DNA of 40,547 nt from Fulvivirga kasyanovii (GTDB taxonomy: Bacteria; Bacteroidota; Bacteroidia; Cytophagales; Cyclobacteriaceae): NCBI RefSeq assembly GCF_009711405.1, contig NZ_SMLW01000666.1, positions 1 through 40,547 on the forward strand, given 5' to 3'. The notes under the pieces are model-generated. The model saw nothing but the letters and a program-made list of their open reading frames with translations, was not told the DNA's origin and made no database searches. The translations under genes were made by a program, and so were the position numbers. Shown in pieces: positions 1 to 9,500 of the stretch. The stretch's first letter is position 1, and the number at the start of each line of letters is the position of its first letter.

Positions 1-17
1 AAAAAGCACACCTGTAT

Positions 18-75
18 TACGTATTTATACTTATTTAATTTGCTATTACGTATTTAATGTACGTATATTTACGTA
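18..75. promoter_or_regulatory. Cluster of four TACGTA palindromes upstream of the nitrate genes
   Basis: Four copies of the self-complementary hexamer TACGTA lie at 18-23, 47-52, 60-65 and 70-75. The first two are part of a 13-bp direct repeat, TATTACGTATTTA, at 15-27 and 44-56. The last two starts are 10 bp apart, about one helical turn. They lie 96-153 bp before the transporter ATG, where an operator for a nitrate-assimilation operon would be expected. The cognate regulator is unknown. The hexamer does not fit the NarL heptamer (TACYNMT) or an FNR/CRP box. The role as operator is inference; the repeats are seen directly. Confidence 0.4.
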
Positions 76-104
76 TAAATAATCTTGACTGAACTGTTAA
101 TCAT

Positions 105-143
105 AAGGACAAGGTGTCTTTTAACCTGGGCTACTTGAAAAGT
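105..143 (+). other. Possible structured 5' leader of the nitrate operon
   Basis: Two small hairpins can be drawn: 105-111 with 115-121 (7 bp including one G-U pair, loop AGG) and ACTT 133-136 with AAGT 140-143 (loop GAA). The motif AACCTGG occurs twice, at 123-129 and 145-151, around the second hairpin. It does not match any riboswitch class I can name, and the triloops do not fit the six-base loops of ANTAR targets. The stems are short and could be chance. Confidence 0.15.
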
Positions 144-170
144 GAACCTGGCCTCTAAACCGTAAAAATT

Positions 171-1523
171 ATGAAGAACACAAAAACCAGTAAAGCCACA
201 AAAATAAAATTGCGAAGTTTTAGCGCTCCGCACATGAGAACGTTCCATCTGACATGGATGGCTTTTTTCCTTTGCTTTTTTGGATGGTTTGGTATTGCGC
301 CCATGCTATCTATTGTAAGGGATGACTTGGGGATAACAACAGATCAGATAGTCACTGCTAATATGATCGCAGTAGCCTCAACTGTTTTTATGCGACTGAT
401 CATTGGTTGGCTATGTGATAAAATAGGACCGCGGATTGCTTACTCCTGGCTGCTTATGCTGGGTTCCATACCTGTAATGCTTATCGGATTGTCCCAGAAT
501 TATGAGCAGTTCCTTTTGTTTAGAATGTTGATTGGAACCATAGGAGCCTCATTTGTGATCACCCAATTTCATACTTCGGTGATGTTTGCTCCTAATGTAG
601 TGGGTACTGCCAATGCGACCACTGCAGGCTGGGGAAACCTTGGAGGCGGTGTGACACAGCAGGTGATGCCCTTTGTATTTGCCGGAGCGCTGGCCATATT
701 TGGTACCGAACACCTGGCCTGGAGATATGCTATGGTGGCACCCGGGATACTCCTTTTTGTTATGGGTATCATTTACCGGAATTTTACACAGGATACCCCC
801 GAAGGAAATTACAATGAGCTGACAGCCAGTGGTAAAAGATCTAAAGACGATGGTTCCGGGGCATCTTTTCTTGAAGTTTGCAAAGACTATCGCGTATGGG
901 TATTATTTCTCATTTACGGGGCCTGTTTTGGAGTTGAGCTGATTGTTAATTCAAAGGCTGCACTCTATTTCTACGACTACTTTGACATGGATCTTGCGAC
1001 AGCAGGTATCGTTGCCGGACTGTTCGGACTGATGAACATTTTTGCACGCTCTCTCGGGGGATTGATCGGGGATAAATTTGGTAAAGGTTCAGGACTTTCA
1101 GGAAGGGTAAAGTGGTTATTTACGGCACTTTTTATCGAGGGCTTAACTTTAGTTCTATTTTCCAGAATGGGGACAATCCCCACAATTATCGGATCACTGT
1201 TGGTATTCAGCCTTTTTGTGCAGATGAGTGAAGGGGCAACATACAGTGTAGTTCCATTTATAAATAAAAAAGCCCTGGGCGCTGTATCAGGTATAGTTGG
1301 CGCTGGCGGTAATGCAGGAGCGGTAGCTGGGATGTTCCTCTTCAAAAAGGAATTGACAGGCCTGGAATGGACTGACTCTTTTTTGATTCTGGGCATAATA
1401 GTGAGCTCCGTTTCATTCATGACATTTCTCGTAAGGTTTTCAGTGCAAGCTGAGAAAGAAGTTAAAAAAGAACTGGATGAATCTTTGGTTAACGAAGAAG
1501 AACCTGTTGCCGCTATGGCCTAA
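171..1523 (+). CDS. narK: NarK/NrtP-family nitrate/nitrite transporter (MFS)
   Basis: This is a 450-residue major-facilitator protein of the nitrate/nitrite porter family, about the family's usual size, with roughly 12 hydrophobic segments in the inner membrane. Both nitrate-signature motifs are present: AGWGNLGGG at residues 152-160 and GAGGNAGA at 377-384, with the MFS loop motif GWLCDKIGPR after the second helix. It should import nitrate, and possibly export nitrite, for the reductase encoded 45 bp downstream. The assimilatory context would equally fit the names nrtP or nasA. The ATG at 171 follows an A-rich stretch with no clear Shine-Dalgarno, as is normal in Bacteroidota. It is the first gene of an apparent three-gene unit. 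Family assignment is secure; transport direction is inference. Confidence 0.93.
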   Translation: MKNTKTSKATKIKLRSFSAPHMRTFHLTWMAFFLCFFGWFGIAPMLSIVRDDLGITTDQIVTANMIAVASTVFMRLIIGWLCDKIGPRIAYSWLLMLGSIPVMLIGLSQNYEQFLLFRMLIGTIGASFVITQFHTSVMFAPNVVGTANATTAGWGNLGGGVTQQVMPFVFAGALAIFGTEHLAWRYAMVAPGILLFVMGIIYRNFTQDTPEGNYNELTASGKRSKDDGSGASFLEVCKDYRVWVLFLIYGACFGVELIVNSKAALYFYDYFDMDLATAGIVAGLFGLMNIFARSLGGLIGDKFGKGSGLSGRVKWLFTALFIEGLTLVLFSRMGTIPTIIGSLLVFSLFVQMSEGATYSVVPFINKKALGAVSGIVGAGGNAGAVAGMFLFKKELTGLEWTDSFLILGIIVSSVSFMTFLVRFSVQAEKEVKKELDESLVNEEEPVAAMA

Positions 1524-1567
1524 CCCGAACACTTTACTATTCCAGGCATTACGTGACCCAAAAAGCT

Positions 1568-4500
1568 ATGTCAGACTTAAAACAGACCTATAAAACAACA
1601 TGCTCTTATTGCGGGGTAGGGTGCGGTATTGAGATCACCCGTAACGGCAGGGACCGTTTAAATCTGAGCGGTGACCAATGCCATCCTGTTAATAAAGGCA
1701 TGCTTTGCTCTAAGGGCATGAACCTGCATTATACCGCCATGGACCGTTCTGACCGGCTGATGTACCCTCATATGAGAGGCAATAAGGGCTACCCGCTGGA
1801 GAAAACAACCTGGGATACAGCTATGCAGAGGGCTGCGAGGGTTTTTAAGACATTAATAGACCGGCATGGGCCTGATTCGGTTGGGTTCTATGTTTCGGGG
1901 CAGTGCCTCACGGAAGAATACTATCTGGTAAACAAACTGGTCAAAGGTTTTCTGGGTACCAATAATATCGATACCAACTCCAGGCTCTGTATGAGTTCTG
2001 CCGTTGCCGGTTACAAGCAGGCGCTTGGAGAAGACTCTGTACCTATTGCTTATGAAGATATTGAGCTGGCAGATTGCTTTTTGATTGCAGGGGCTAACCC
2101 TGCCTGGTGTCATCCTATACTTTTTAGAAGACTTGAAGCCCACAAAGCCAAAAATCCTGACACAAAGATCATTGTCGTTGACCCGAGGGTGACAGATACC
2201 TGTCAGTCTGCTGACCTTCATTTGCAGATCATGCCGGGTACGGATATGGTGCTGTTCCATGCCATTGGCAGATGCCTGATTGATAACGGGCACATCGACG
2301 AAGAATTTATACTCAATCATACCGATGGTTTTAACCTCTACCGAAAAGAGGTGATGAAGATGACCTTGAAAGAAGCCGCTGCCATATGTCGTGTTTCAGT
2401 GGATGAAATAAAACTTGCGGCCAATTATATCGGCAGGTCAAAAGGTTTCATTACCATGTGGGCCATGGGTTTGAACCAGAGTACCCAGGGAGTAAACAAG
2501 AACCTGGCTTTGCTCAACCTGAACCTTATAACAGGGCACATAGGTAAGCCCGGCTCAGGACCCTTTTCTTTGACCGGCCAGCCTAACGCTATGGGGGGAA
2601 GGGAAGTAGGAGGTATGGCCAACCTTCTGGCCGTTCATAAAGATTTGGCCAATCCTCAACACCGTCAGGAGGTGGCCGATTTTTGGAAAGTGGACAAAAT
2701 CAGGGAAGAGCCCGGACTAACCGCAACAAAAATGTTCGAAGCCCTGCGTGATGGTAAAATGAAAGCCATCTGGATCATTTGTACCAACCCATCCGTTAGC
2801 ATGCCCAATGCCAGGCTGGTAGATGAGGCACTATCCAATGCCAGCTTTGTTGTGGTACAGGACATTTCCGAGCGTAGTGATACGGCCAAATATGCAGACA
2901 TGCTCCTGCCTGCTGCATCCTGGCTGGAAAAAGAAGGCACCATGACCAATTCGGAAAGACGGATCAGCCATCTATCCCAAGTGATAGAGCCTCCTGGTGA
3001 AGCACTTCCGGACAGTGAAATTATTTGCAGGTTTGCACAAGCTATGGGATTCCATGGTTTTGACTTTAAAAGTGCTGAAGAAATTTATTCGGAGTATTGT
3101 GAACTCACCAAAGGGTCCAGCATAGATATTTCCGGCCTGAGCTATGAGAGGTTAAAAAAGGAGGGAACTGTGCAGTGGCCGGTCTACGATTCGAACCATG
3201 CCGGTACGTCAAGGCTATTTACCGATCACAAATTTTACACACCAAACCAGCGTGCCCAGATCAAGATCAATGCGCCGGGTGTAGCGGCTGAACCTGTGTC
3301 GTCCGATTACCCATTGATATTGACTACCGGTCGCATCAGGGACCAGTGGCACACCATGACAAAAACAGGGAAGGTGAATAAACTTAACAAACATCTGCCC
3401 AACCCTTTTCTCGAACTGCACCCGGTTGACGCTGCCGCCAGAGGTATTGGTGACGGCGACCCTGTTGTGATCAGCAATCATCGTGGTGAGGTACGGGTAA
3501 ATGCAGTCATTACGACCAATATTAAACCTGGCGTGGTGTTCCTTCCCATGCATTGGGGCAAGCTATTGGGGCAGGATTTTGGCCGGGCCAATAATTTGAC
3601 CGATGATAGTATCGACCCCGTTTCCAAACAGCCGGGATTTAAATTTTCTGCTGTAGAAGTAAAGAAATATGAAAAGCCTCGTCAAAAGATAGTCATTGTA
3701 GGTGCCGGAGCGGCTGCCTATCGTTTTATCCATACTTACCGGCAGCGTAATAAAGAAGACGAGCTACATGTATTTTCACGGGAGCCGTGGCCATTTTATA
3801 ACCGGGTACTCCTGCCGGAATATGTGAATGAAACCAAGGCTTGGGAAGATTTGCTTAAATGCGAGTACGATGAGTTGGAAAAACTCAACATTACCCTTCA
3901 TCTGTCGAACGCCATTGACAAAATAGACAGAGGCCGTAAAATGGTCACTGACCAACATGGACAGGAGCATGAGTACGATCTGCTGATACTGGCAACAGGT
4001 AGCCGTGCCTTTATTCCTCCTGATGCACCCATGTATCTGCCCGGTGTTTTCACTATTCGCGACCGTCAAAATGCGGATGATTTGAAAGCTCACCTGGGAA
4101 AAGAAGGGCATGTACTCATGGTTGGCGGAGGGCTGCTAGGGCTTGAGATAGCTGCTGCCCTTCGGGAAATGAATGTCAATATCACACTGGTGCAACTGGG
4201 TTCCCGATTGATGGAAAGGCAACTTGACCCAACAGCCAGTTCGCTCCTTAGGCAATATGTTGAAGACATGGATATCACTGTATACACCAATGATCAGGTC
4301 AAGCAGATAGGGTTGTTGAAAGACAGTAAGCGGCTGGAAGTCAACCTGCAGAGTGGTAAATCATTGAATTGTGATGCTGTAGTGTATGCCATTGGCACCA
4401 AACCAAATATCGAACTGGCCAAAGACGCAGATTTGAGTTGCGGGAGAGGCATTGTTGTTAATCATTACCTTCAGACCAGTGACAGCAGCATTTTTGCTTT

Positions 4501-5083
4501 GGGAGAGATTGCAGAGTTTGAACAAAAATTAAATGGGATAACCGCTGCGGCGGAAGAACAGGCAGATATTTGCGCCAGATATATTTCGGGTGATCTTTCT
4601 GCCACTTATAAAGGTTCGGTTTCCATGAATATTCTGAAATTTTCGCACCTGGACCTCTGTTCCATAGGAATTCCTGAAGTGCCTACCAACGCAAAGGATT
4701 ATGACGAGATCATCTTTCTTGACCGGTCTCAGTTATATTACAAAAAATGTATTGTTAAAGGCGACAAGCTCGTAGGGACTATCCTAATGGGCGACAAACT
4801 TGAGTTTGCAGAGTTTAAAGAGCTGATAGATAGCGGAACAGAACTTTCTGAAAAGCGGATGCAACTCTTAAGATCTAACAAACGACCGGAGCCGGTCTCC
4901 GGAAAGCTGGTCTGCTCTTGCAATAATGTGGGCAAAGGTAATATAGAGCAGGCCATAGCTAAAGGCTGCCAGTCATTGAATGAGATATGCCAGAAAACCG
5001 GGGCAGGGTTAGGGTGTGGTAGCTGTAAACCGGAAGTACAAAGGATACTTGAAAACTCTCTGGTGAAGTCGGAAGCAGGGTAG
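1568..5083 (+). CDS. Nitrate reductase fused to NAD(P)H-FAD reductase and BFD-like [2Fe-2S] domain
   Basis: From ATG 1568 the product has 1171 residues. Residues 1-~700 are a molybdopterin oxidoreductase of the NapA/NasA type: Cys12, Cys15, Cys19 and Cys47 bind an N-terminal [4Fe-4S] cluster, and Cys141 (SRLCMSS) is the expected Mo ligand. Residues ~706-1020 are a two-dinucleotide-fold flavoprotein module like the N-terminus of NirB, with GxGxxA near 712 and GGGLLG near 853. The C-terminus is a BFD-like [2Fe-2S] domain with Cys1116, Cys1118, Cys1150 and Cys1153. One chain could thus carry electrons from NAD(P)H to nitrate in the cytoplasm. There is no Tat signal, which supports assimilation. 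An in-frame GTG at 1553 would add five residues, but ATG is preferred because GTG starts are rare in this phylum. Family members usually use a separate electron-donor subunit. The nitrate substrate is inferred from the family and the adjacent narK. Confidence 0.9.
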   Translation: MSDLKQTYKTTCSYCGVGCGIEITRNGRDRLNLSGDQCHPVNKGMLCSKGMNLHYTAMDRSDRLMYPHMRGNKGYPLEKTTWDTAMQRAARVFKTLIDRHGPDSVGFYVSGQCLTEEYYLVNKLVKGFLGTNNIDTNSRLCMSSAVAGYKQALGEDSVPIAYEDIELADCFLIAGANPAWCHPILFRRLEAHKAKNPDTKIIVVDPRVTDTCQSADLHLQIMPGTDMVLFHAIGRCLIDNGHIDEEFILNHTDGFNLYRKEVMKMTLKEAAAICRVSVDEIKLAANYIGRSKGFITMWAMGLNQSTQGVNKNLALLNLNLITGHIGKPGSGPFSLTGQPNAMGGREVGGMANLLAVHKDLANPQHRQEVADFWKVDKIREEPGLTATKMFEALRDGKMKAIWIICTNPSVSMPNARLVDEALSNASFVVVQDISERSDTAKYADMLLPAASWLEKEGTMTNSERRISHLSQVIEPPGEALPDSEIICRFAQAMGFHGFDFKSAEEIYSEYCELTKGSSIDISGLSYERLKKEGTVQWPVYDSNHAGTSRLFTDHKFYTPNQRAQIKINAPGVAAEPVSSDYPLILTTGRIRDQWHTMTKTGKVNKLNKHLPNPFLELHPVDAAARGIGDGDPVVISNHRGEVRVNAVITTNIKPGVVFLPMHWGKLLGQDFGRANNLTDDSIDPVSKQPGFKFSAVEVKKYEKPRQKIVIVGAGAAAYRFIHTYRQRNKEDELHVFSREPWPFYNRVLLPEYVNETKAWEDLLKCEYDELEKLNITLHLSNAIDKIDRGRKMVTDQHGQEHEYDLLILATGSRAFIPPDAPMYLPGVFTIRDRQNADDLKAHLGKEGHVLMVGGGLLGLEIAAALREMNVNITLVQLGSRLMERQLDPTASSLLRQYVEDMDITVYTNDQVKQIGLLKDSKRLEVNLQSGKSLNCDAVVYAIGTKPNIELAKDADLSCGRGIVVNHYLQTSDSSIFALGEIAEFEQKLNGITAAAEEQADICARYISGDLSATYKGSVSMNILKFSHLDLCSIGIPEVPTNAKDYDEIIFLDRSQLYYKKCIVKGDKLVGTILMGDKLEFAEFKELIDSGTELSEKRMQLLRSNKRPEPVSGKLVCSCNNVGKGNIEQAIAKGCQSLNEICQKTGAGLGCGSCKPEVQRILENSLVKSEAG

Positions 5084-5150
5084 GGCTAACATCTTTTAAA
5101 ATCATTATTTTACTTACATTTAAACAGGCAGAATTATAAAGGAACAGAAT

Positions 5151-6575
5151 ATGAAGCTTCGGGAATTGGTTCGGGTATTTGTAAAGGGAGGGATAATCTC
5201 ACCCGGGGACTTGTTGAAAATTACGGAACTGGCCCAATCATTGGGCGCCTCATGCATTCATTTCGGATCACGTCAGGATATCCTTTTCTCTGTCAAAGAA
5301 CCAATTCAGGAGGTGCTGGATAAAGCTTTTGAAAGTATCAATACACCTTATGAGATCGATACGTTCAGATATCAAAATATAGCCAGTTCTTTTGTGGCGC
5401 TTGATCTTTTGCCAAGTAAAAAATGGTTAGCCTCCCACATTTACCATTATGTACTGGATAGTTTTAATTATCTCCCCAGGCTAAGGATTAATATTGTAGA
5501 CCCATCGCAAAGCCTGGTACCACTTTTTACAGGGCAGATCAATTTTCTGGCGTCTGACCAGGAAAACTTCTGGTACCTGTACCTGCGCTTTACCGAAATA
5601 CAGGCGAAGCCCTGGCAGTTTCCTTTATTGATTTATAGTGAAGATATCGCCAAGCTCTCCCTGAAGCTGGAAGAGATGGATATTGTGAACAACAAGTTCA
5701 GCTATCAGCAGGTTTATGATGACCTGATAGGCAACCTGAACTTCAACAGCCAGCCTGTAACGGATAACCTGGTGCTCCCTGATACTAATTTTCCATATTA
5801 TGAAGGCATGAACCGTATGCCGGATGATAAATACTGGCTGGGATTATACTGGCGAAATAATAAGTTTGATATCAACATCCTTAAGGCTATCTGTGAGCGT
5901 TGCCTTACTACAGGAGTGGGGAAGCTGAGCCTGACGCCATGGAAATCATTCGTGATCAAAGGGATTTCAGAAAAGTACAAAATAGGCTGGGAAAAGCTGA
6001 TGGGCAAATTTGGTATGAACCTGAGACATTCTGCCCTGGAGCTGAACTGGCACCTTCCGGCACTTGACCAGGAAGCCCTGGAGCTGAAAAACCATCTGGT
6101 TCGTACCCTTGACCAGCAGGATATCAGTACCTATGGCCTGACCTTTACGATTAAAACCACGGATGACATCACGCTTTTTACTTCCATTGTGATAGAAAAA
6201 GATCTTGAAAATGATGATATGTTTAACATATTATACTCCAAGAACTTTGACCCCAACTCGATGGAATACAACTATTATGCGAAAGGTGTGGTCAAAGATG
6301 TTATCGCTCCGCTGCTCATAGAATTGAGCCACCTTTACTATGAAAGCCTCGAAGAGCATGTGACTGTGAAACCCTCCTCCATAAACAGGCAGAAAGAAGA
6401 ACATGCAAATGTCTATCAGTGTAAGAATTGCCTTACGCTGTATAATGAAGCATACGGGGATGAAACTGCGGGTATAGTGGCAGGAACACCTTTTGAAAAA
6501 CTTCCTGACGATTACAAGTGTTCACTTTGCGGAGGAGACAAAACGCTTTATGAAAAGCTACTTTCCCCTGCCTAA
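5151..6575 (+). CDS. Rubredoxin domain fused to a cofactor-less nitrite/sulfite-reductase-like fold
   Basis: The 474-residue protein ends in a clear rubredoxin: Cys424-x2-Cys427 and Cys457-x2-Cys460 with the typical GTPFEKLPDDYKC stretch between the knuckles. The first ~410 residues resemble siroheme nitrite/sulfite reductases. There are two ferredoxin-like half-domains: VKGGIISPGDLLKIT...GSRQDILF near residues 12-45, and YWLGLYWRN...LTPWKSFVIKGI around 225-270. However, the four cysteines that bind the [4Fe-4S]-siroheme pair are missing; the only others are Cys35 and the CERC near 245. It is therefore unlikely to reduce nitrite and may pass electrons to, or help assemble, the nitrate reductase encoded 67 bp upstream. 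Its stop overlaps the stop of the convergent oxoprolinase gene. The rubredoxin call is sure, the N-terminal fold is probable and the role is inference. Confidence 0.8.
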   Translation: MKLRELVRVFVKGGIISPGDLLKITELAQSLGASCIHFGSRQDILFSVKEPIQEVLDKAFESINTPYEIDTFRYQNIASSFVALDLLPSKKWLASHIYHYVLDSFNYLPRLRINIVDPSQSLVPLFTGQINFLASDQENFWYLYLRFTEIQAKPWQFPLLIYSEDIAKLSLKLEEMDIVNNKFSYQQVYDDLIGNLNFNSQPVTDNLVLPDTNFPYYEGMNRMPDDKYWLGLYWRNNKFDINILKAICERCLTTGVGKLSLTPWKSFVIKGISEKYKIGWEKLMGKFGMNLRHSALELNWHLPALDQEALELKNHLVRTLDQQDISTYGLTFTIKTTDDITLFTSIVIEKDLENDDMFNILYSKNFDPNSMEYNYYAKGVVKDVIAPLLIELSHLYYESLEEHVTVKPSSINRQKEEHANVYQCKNCLTLYNEAYGDETAGIVAGTPFEKLPDDYKCSLCGGDKTLYEKLLSPA

Positions 6576-9500
6576 GGCTTCCCGTAGCCGCCACCGCCGG
6601 GTGTTTTAACCACAAACTTATCTCCGGGATTAAGTTTTTTGCTGTCGATGCCTTCAAGTATTTCTTTTTCACCCGAGGTGGTAATGATATACTGTTCGCC
6701 ACATTTCCCTTCTTCACCACCTTCGAGGCCATAAGGTTGCTGAATCCGATGCTGCGAAAGTATGGTCATCTCCAGGGGTTTGAGAAAGGTTATCTCCCTG
6801 ATAATACCGTTCCCTCCTTTCCATTTTCCATTCCCTCCGGAATTTTTCCTGATCTCAAATTTGTCAAGCCTTACCGGGTAGCGCCATTCCATAATTTCAG
6901 GGTCGGTAATACGCGTATTGGTCATGTGCTGGTGTACTGCATCCTGTCCATGAAACCCTTTGCCTGCACCGGTACCGCCACATATCGTTTCATAATAGCC
7001 AAAGTTATCGTCACCGAATAGCAGATTGTTCATGGTTCCCTGGCTACAAGCTGATAACCTGAGGGCTTTAAGAAGTGTGTCCGTCAACCGCTGGCTTACT
7101 TCGGTATTGCCTCCTACCACAGCAGGAGCAGGGGTAAGATGGGCAAAATCAGGATTGAGCATGCCATGAGGTATCTTCATTTCCACTTTTTGAAGAAGCC
7201 CTTCATTCAAGGGCAGGTCTTCATCCATAAGCAGGCGCAATACATAAAGCACCACACTGTTGACAATGGCTTCAGTTGCGTTGAGATTTTTTGGGTGAAC
7301 ATCACTTGTTCCGGAGAAGTCAAATAAAATTTTATCCTGATCAATACTAATGTAAACCTGAAGACGGTGGCCGTCATCCAGTGTTTCAGTGGCGGTAAAA
7401 GTATGGCCGTACAGTGGTTTAACCTTTTGCAAAAGCTTACTGCTCACATAGCTTTTCAGGAGATGCATGTGCTGCTTAACTTCACCGGCGGAGTAGGAGA
7501 CACATAGCTTTTTCAAACCTGTAATGCCGGCTTGTAAGGCGGCTACGCCACCTTTGAGGTCAGCAATATTTTCATCAACCGCGCGAGATGGATAAGGAGC
7601 ATGCGCAAGCAGCCTCTTAATCTCATCCCAGTAAAAGGTTCCTTTTTTTGCCAGGTACATAGGCTCAATAATTACACCTTCCTGATCCAGTTGAGTAGCG
7701 TCAGTGGGCATGGAGCCGGGCGTTTTACCGCCTATTTCGGCATGATGTGCCCGGTTGGCTACATAGCCTGTCAGTTCTCCGTTTTCAAACACCCCGCTGA
7801 TGAGTGTAATGTCTGGCAAGTGCGAACCTCCATAGGCTGGATGATTTGTAATAATAACATCGCCCTCTTCAATAGACATGTGCTCTTTTACCTTTCGTAC
7901 GCAGATACCCATGCTACCCAGGTGCACGGGAATATGAGGTGCATTTACGATCAGCTCACCGTCAGCGTCCAGTAATGCGCAGGAGAAGTCGAGCCTTTCT
8001 TTGACATTCACAGAAAATGATGTCCTTTCCAGCAGAGCACCCATCTCTTCCACTATGCCAATAAACCTGTTTTTGAAAAGCTCGATACTTGCTGCCTCTG
8101 GTGTGGAAATTTCTTTTTTATTGGAATTTTCCGCTGTCCTTTCCATAACCGCATGGTTGTTTTGGTCAAGTAAAAACTGCCAGTTGACCTCAATAAAAAC
8201 GGTACAGTTCTGACTCACCACAATGGCCGGTCCATGAATAATAGCACCTGGTTTAAGCTTTTCCCAAACATAAGTCTGGGCTTCCAGCCAGCCCCTGGAG
8301 GTGAGGCATGGTTGTTTCCCAGAAGGCTCAGGAGCGTATTCGACCACACGATAATCGGCTGTATGTTTCTCTGCCTTTTTTGATGAAGCAATGAGCTTGA
8401 TGGATTCCACTTCCACCGTTTGTCCCTCCAGCCAGTGTCCATAGATCTTTTTGTAAGCCTCTTTGAAGGATTGAAAGTAATCACTGTCATCCTGTACCTC
8501 TATTTCAACAGTGTTTTCCTGTCCTCGATAACGTAAGTAGGCCAGCTTTTTTTTCACGTGAATATTCCGGGCTTCAACCCCTTGCTTTTCCAGTTTGGTA
8601 TAGGCATGCTGTTGCAGTTCAGTCCACCATTTATCCATATCGGACAATGCAGCATTTAAACCGGTCAGCAACTGTTTTTCCGCAAAGGCCTCAATATCAG
8701 CCTCACTAATGCCATAGGCGCTGAGCAGCCCGGCATCATAAGGGATAAGAATGGATTGAATATCCAAAAGTTCGGCAATGGCACAGGAATGCTGGCCTCC
8801 GGCTCCTCCATAGGTAACCAATGTATAGTTTTTAGGTTCATAACCTTTCCTGACAGAAACCTTCTTTATGGCCTCGGCCATTTTTTCATTGGCTATGGTG
8901 AGAAAAGAGTTTAGGAGTCCGGTTCTGTCAGGTTTGACTTCACCGTTTTTCAATGCAAGCATAACACGATCCAACGCCTCTTCAGCGTGCTTTTTATTCA
9001 GGGGAATACTGAAATTTTCTTCCACTAACCGACCACAGAGCAGGTTGAGGTCCGTGATGGTAAGCAGGCCGCCGGCTCCGTAACAGGCAGGACCGGGCAT
9101 AGCGCCTGCACTTTCAGGCCCTACAGTCAGTACTCCTTGGGCAAAGGAGCAAATAGACCCACCCCCGGCTGCAATAGTTTCTATGGACAGACAGGGGCTC
9201 AGGATGTGTGCATCTCCGACTTTAGTTTCGTATTGATAATCATAACCATCATTGTACACGGCCACGTCCGTGCTGGTGCCTCCCATGTCAAAGGTCAATA
9301 TTTTGTTAAAGCCCGATTTTTCGGCAACCGTTTTGGCTCCCACAATCCCCCCTGCAGGGCCGCTTAAGAGACTGTCTTTTGGCGTAAAGAGGTGGGCATT
9401 GACCACTGCCCCCGCGCTGGTCATGACATGCAGCCTGCCATTTTTAATGTATTTTTCAATACCCTTAATATAACTGCTAATAATAGGTAGCAGATAAGCA

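Noticed and set aside
171-1523. Long antisense reading frames inside narK and the nitrate reductase gene (for example 977-1420 and 1853-2320 minus)
   Set aside because: They mirror the codon pattern of strongly recognised genes on the other strand and show no domain or start context.
1553-1567. GTG start for the nitrate reductase
   Set aside because: ATG 1568 is five codons later, the family's Cys motif begins right after it, and GTG starts are rare in Bacteroidota.
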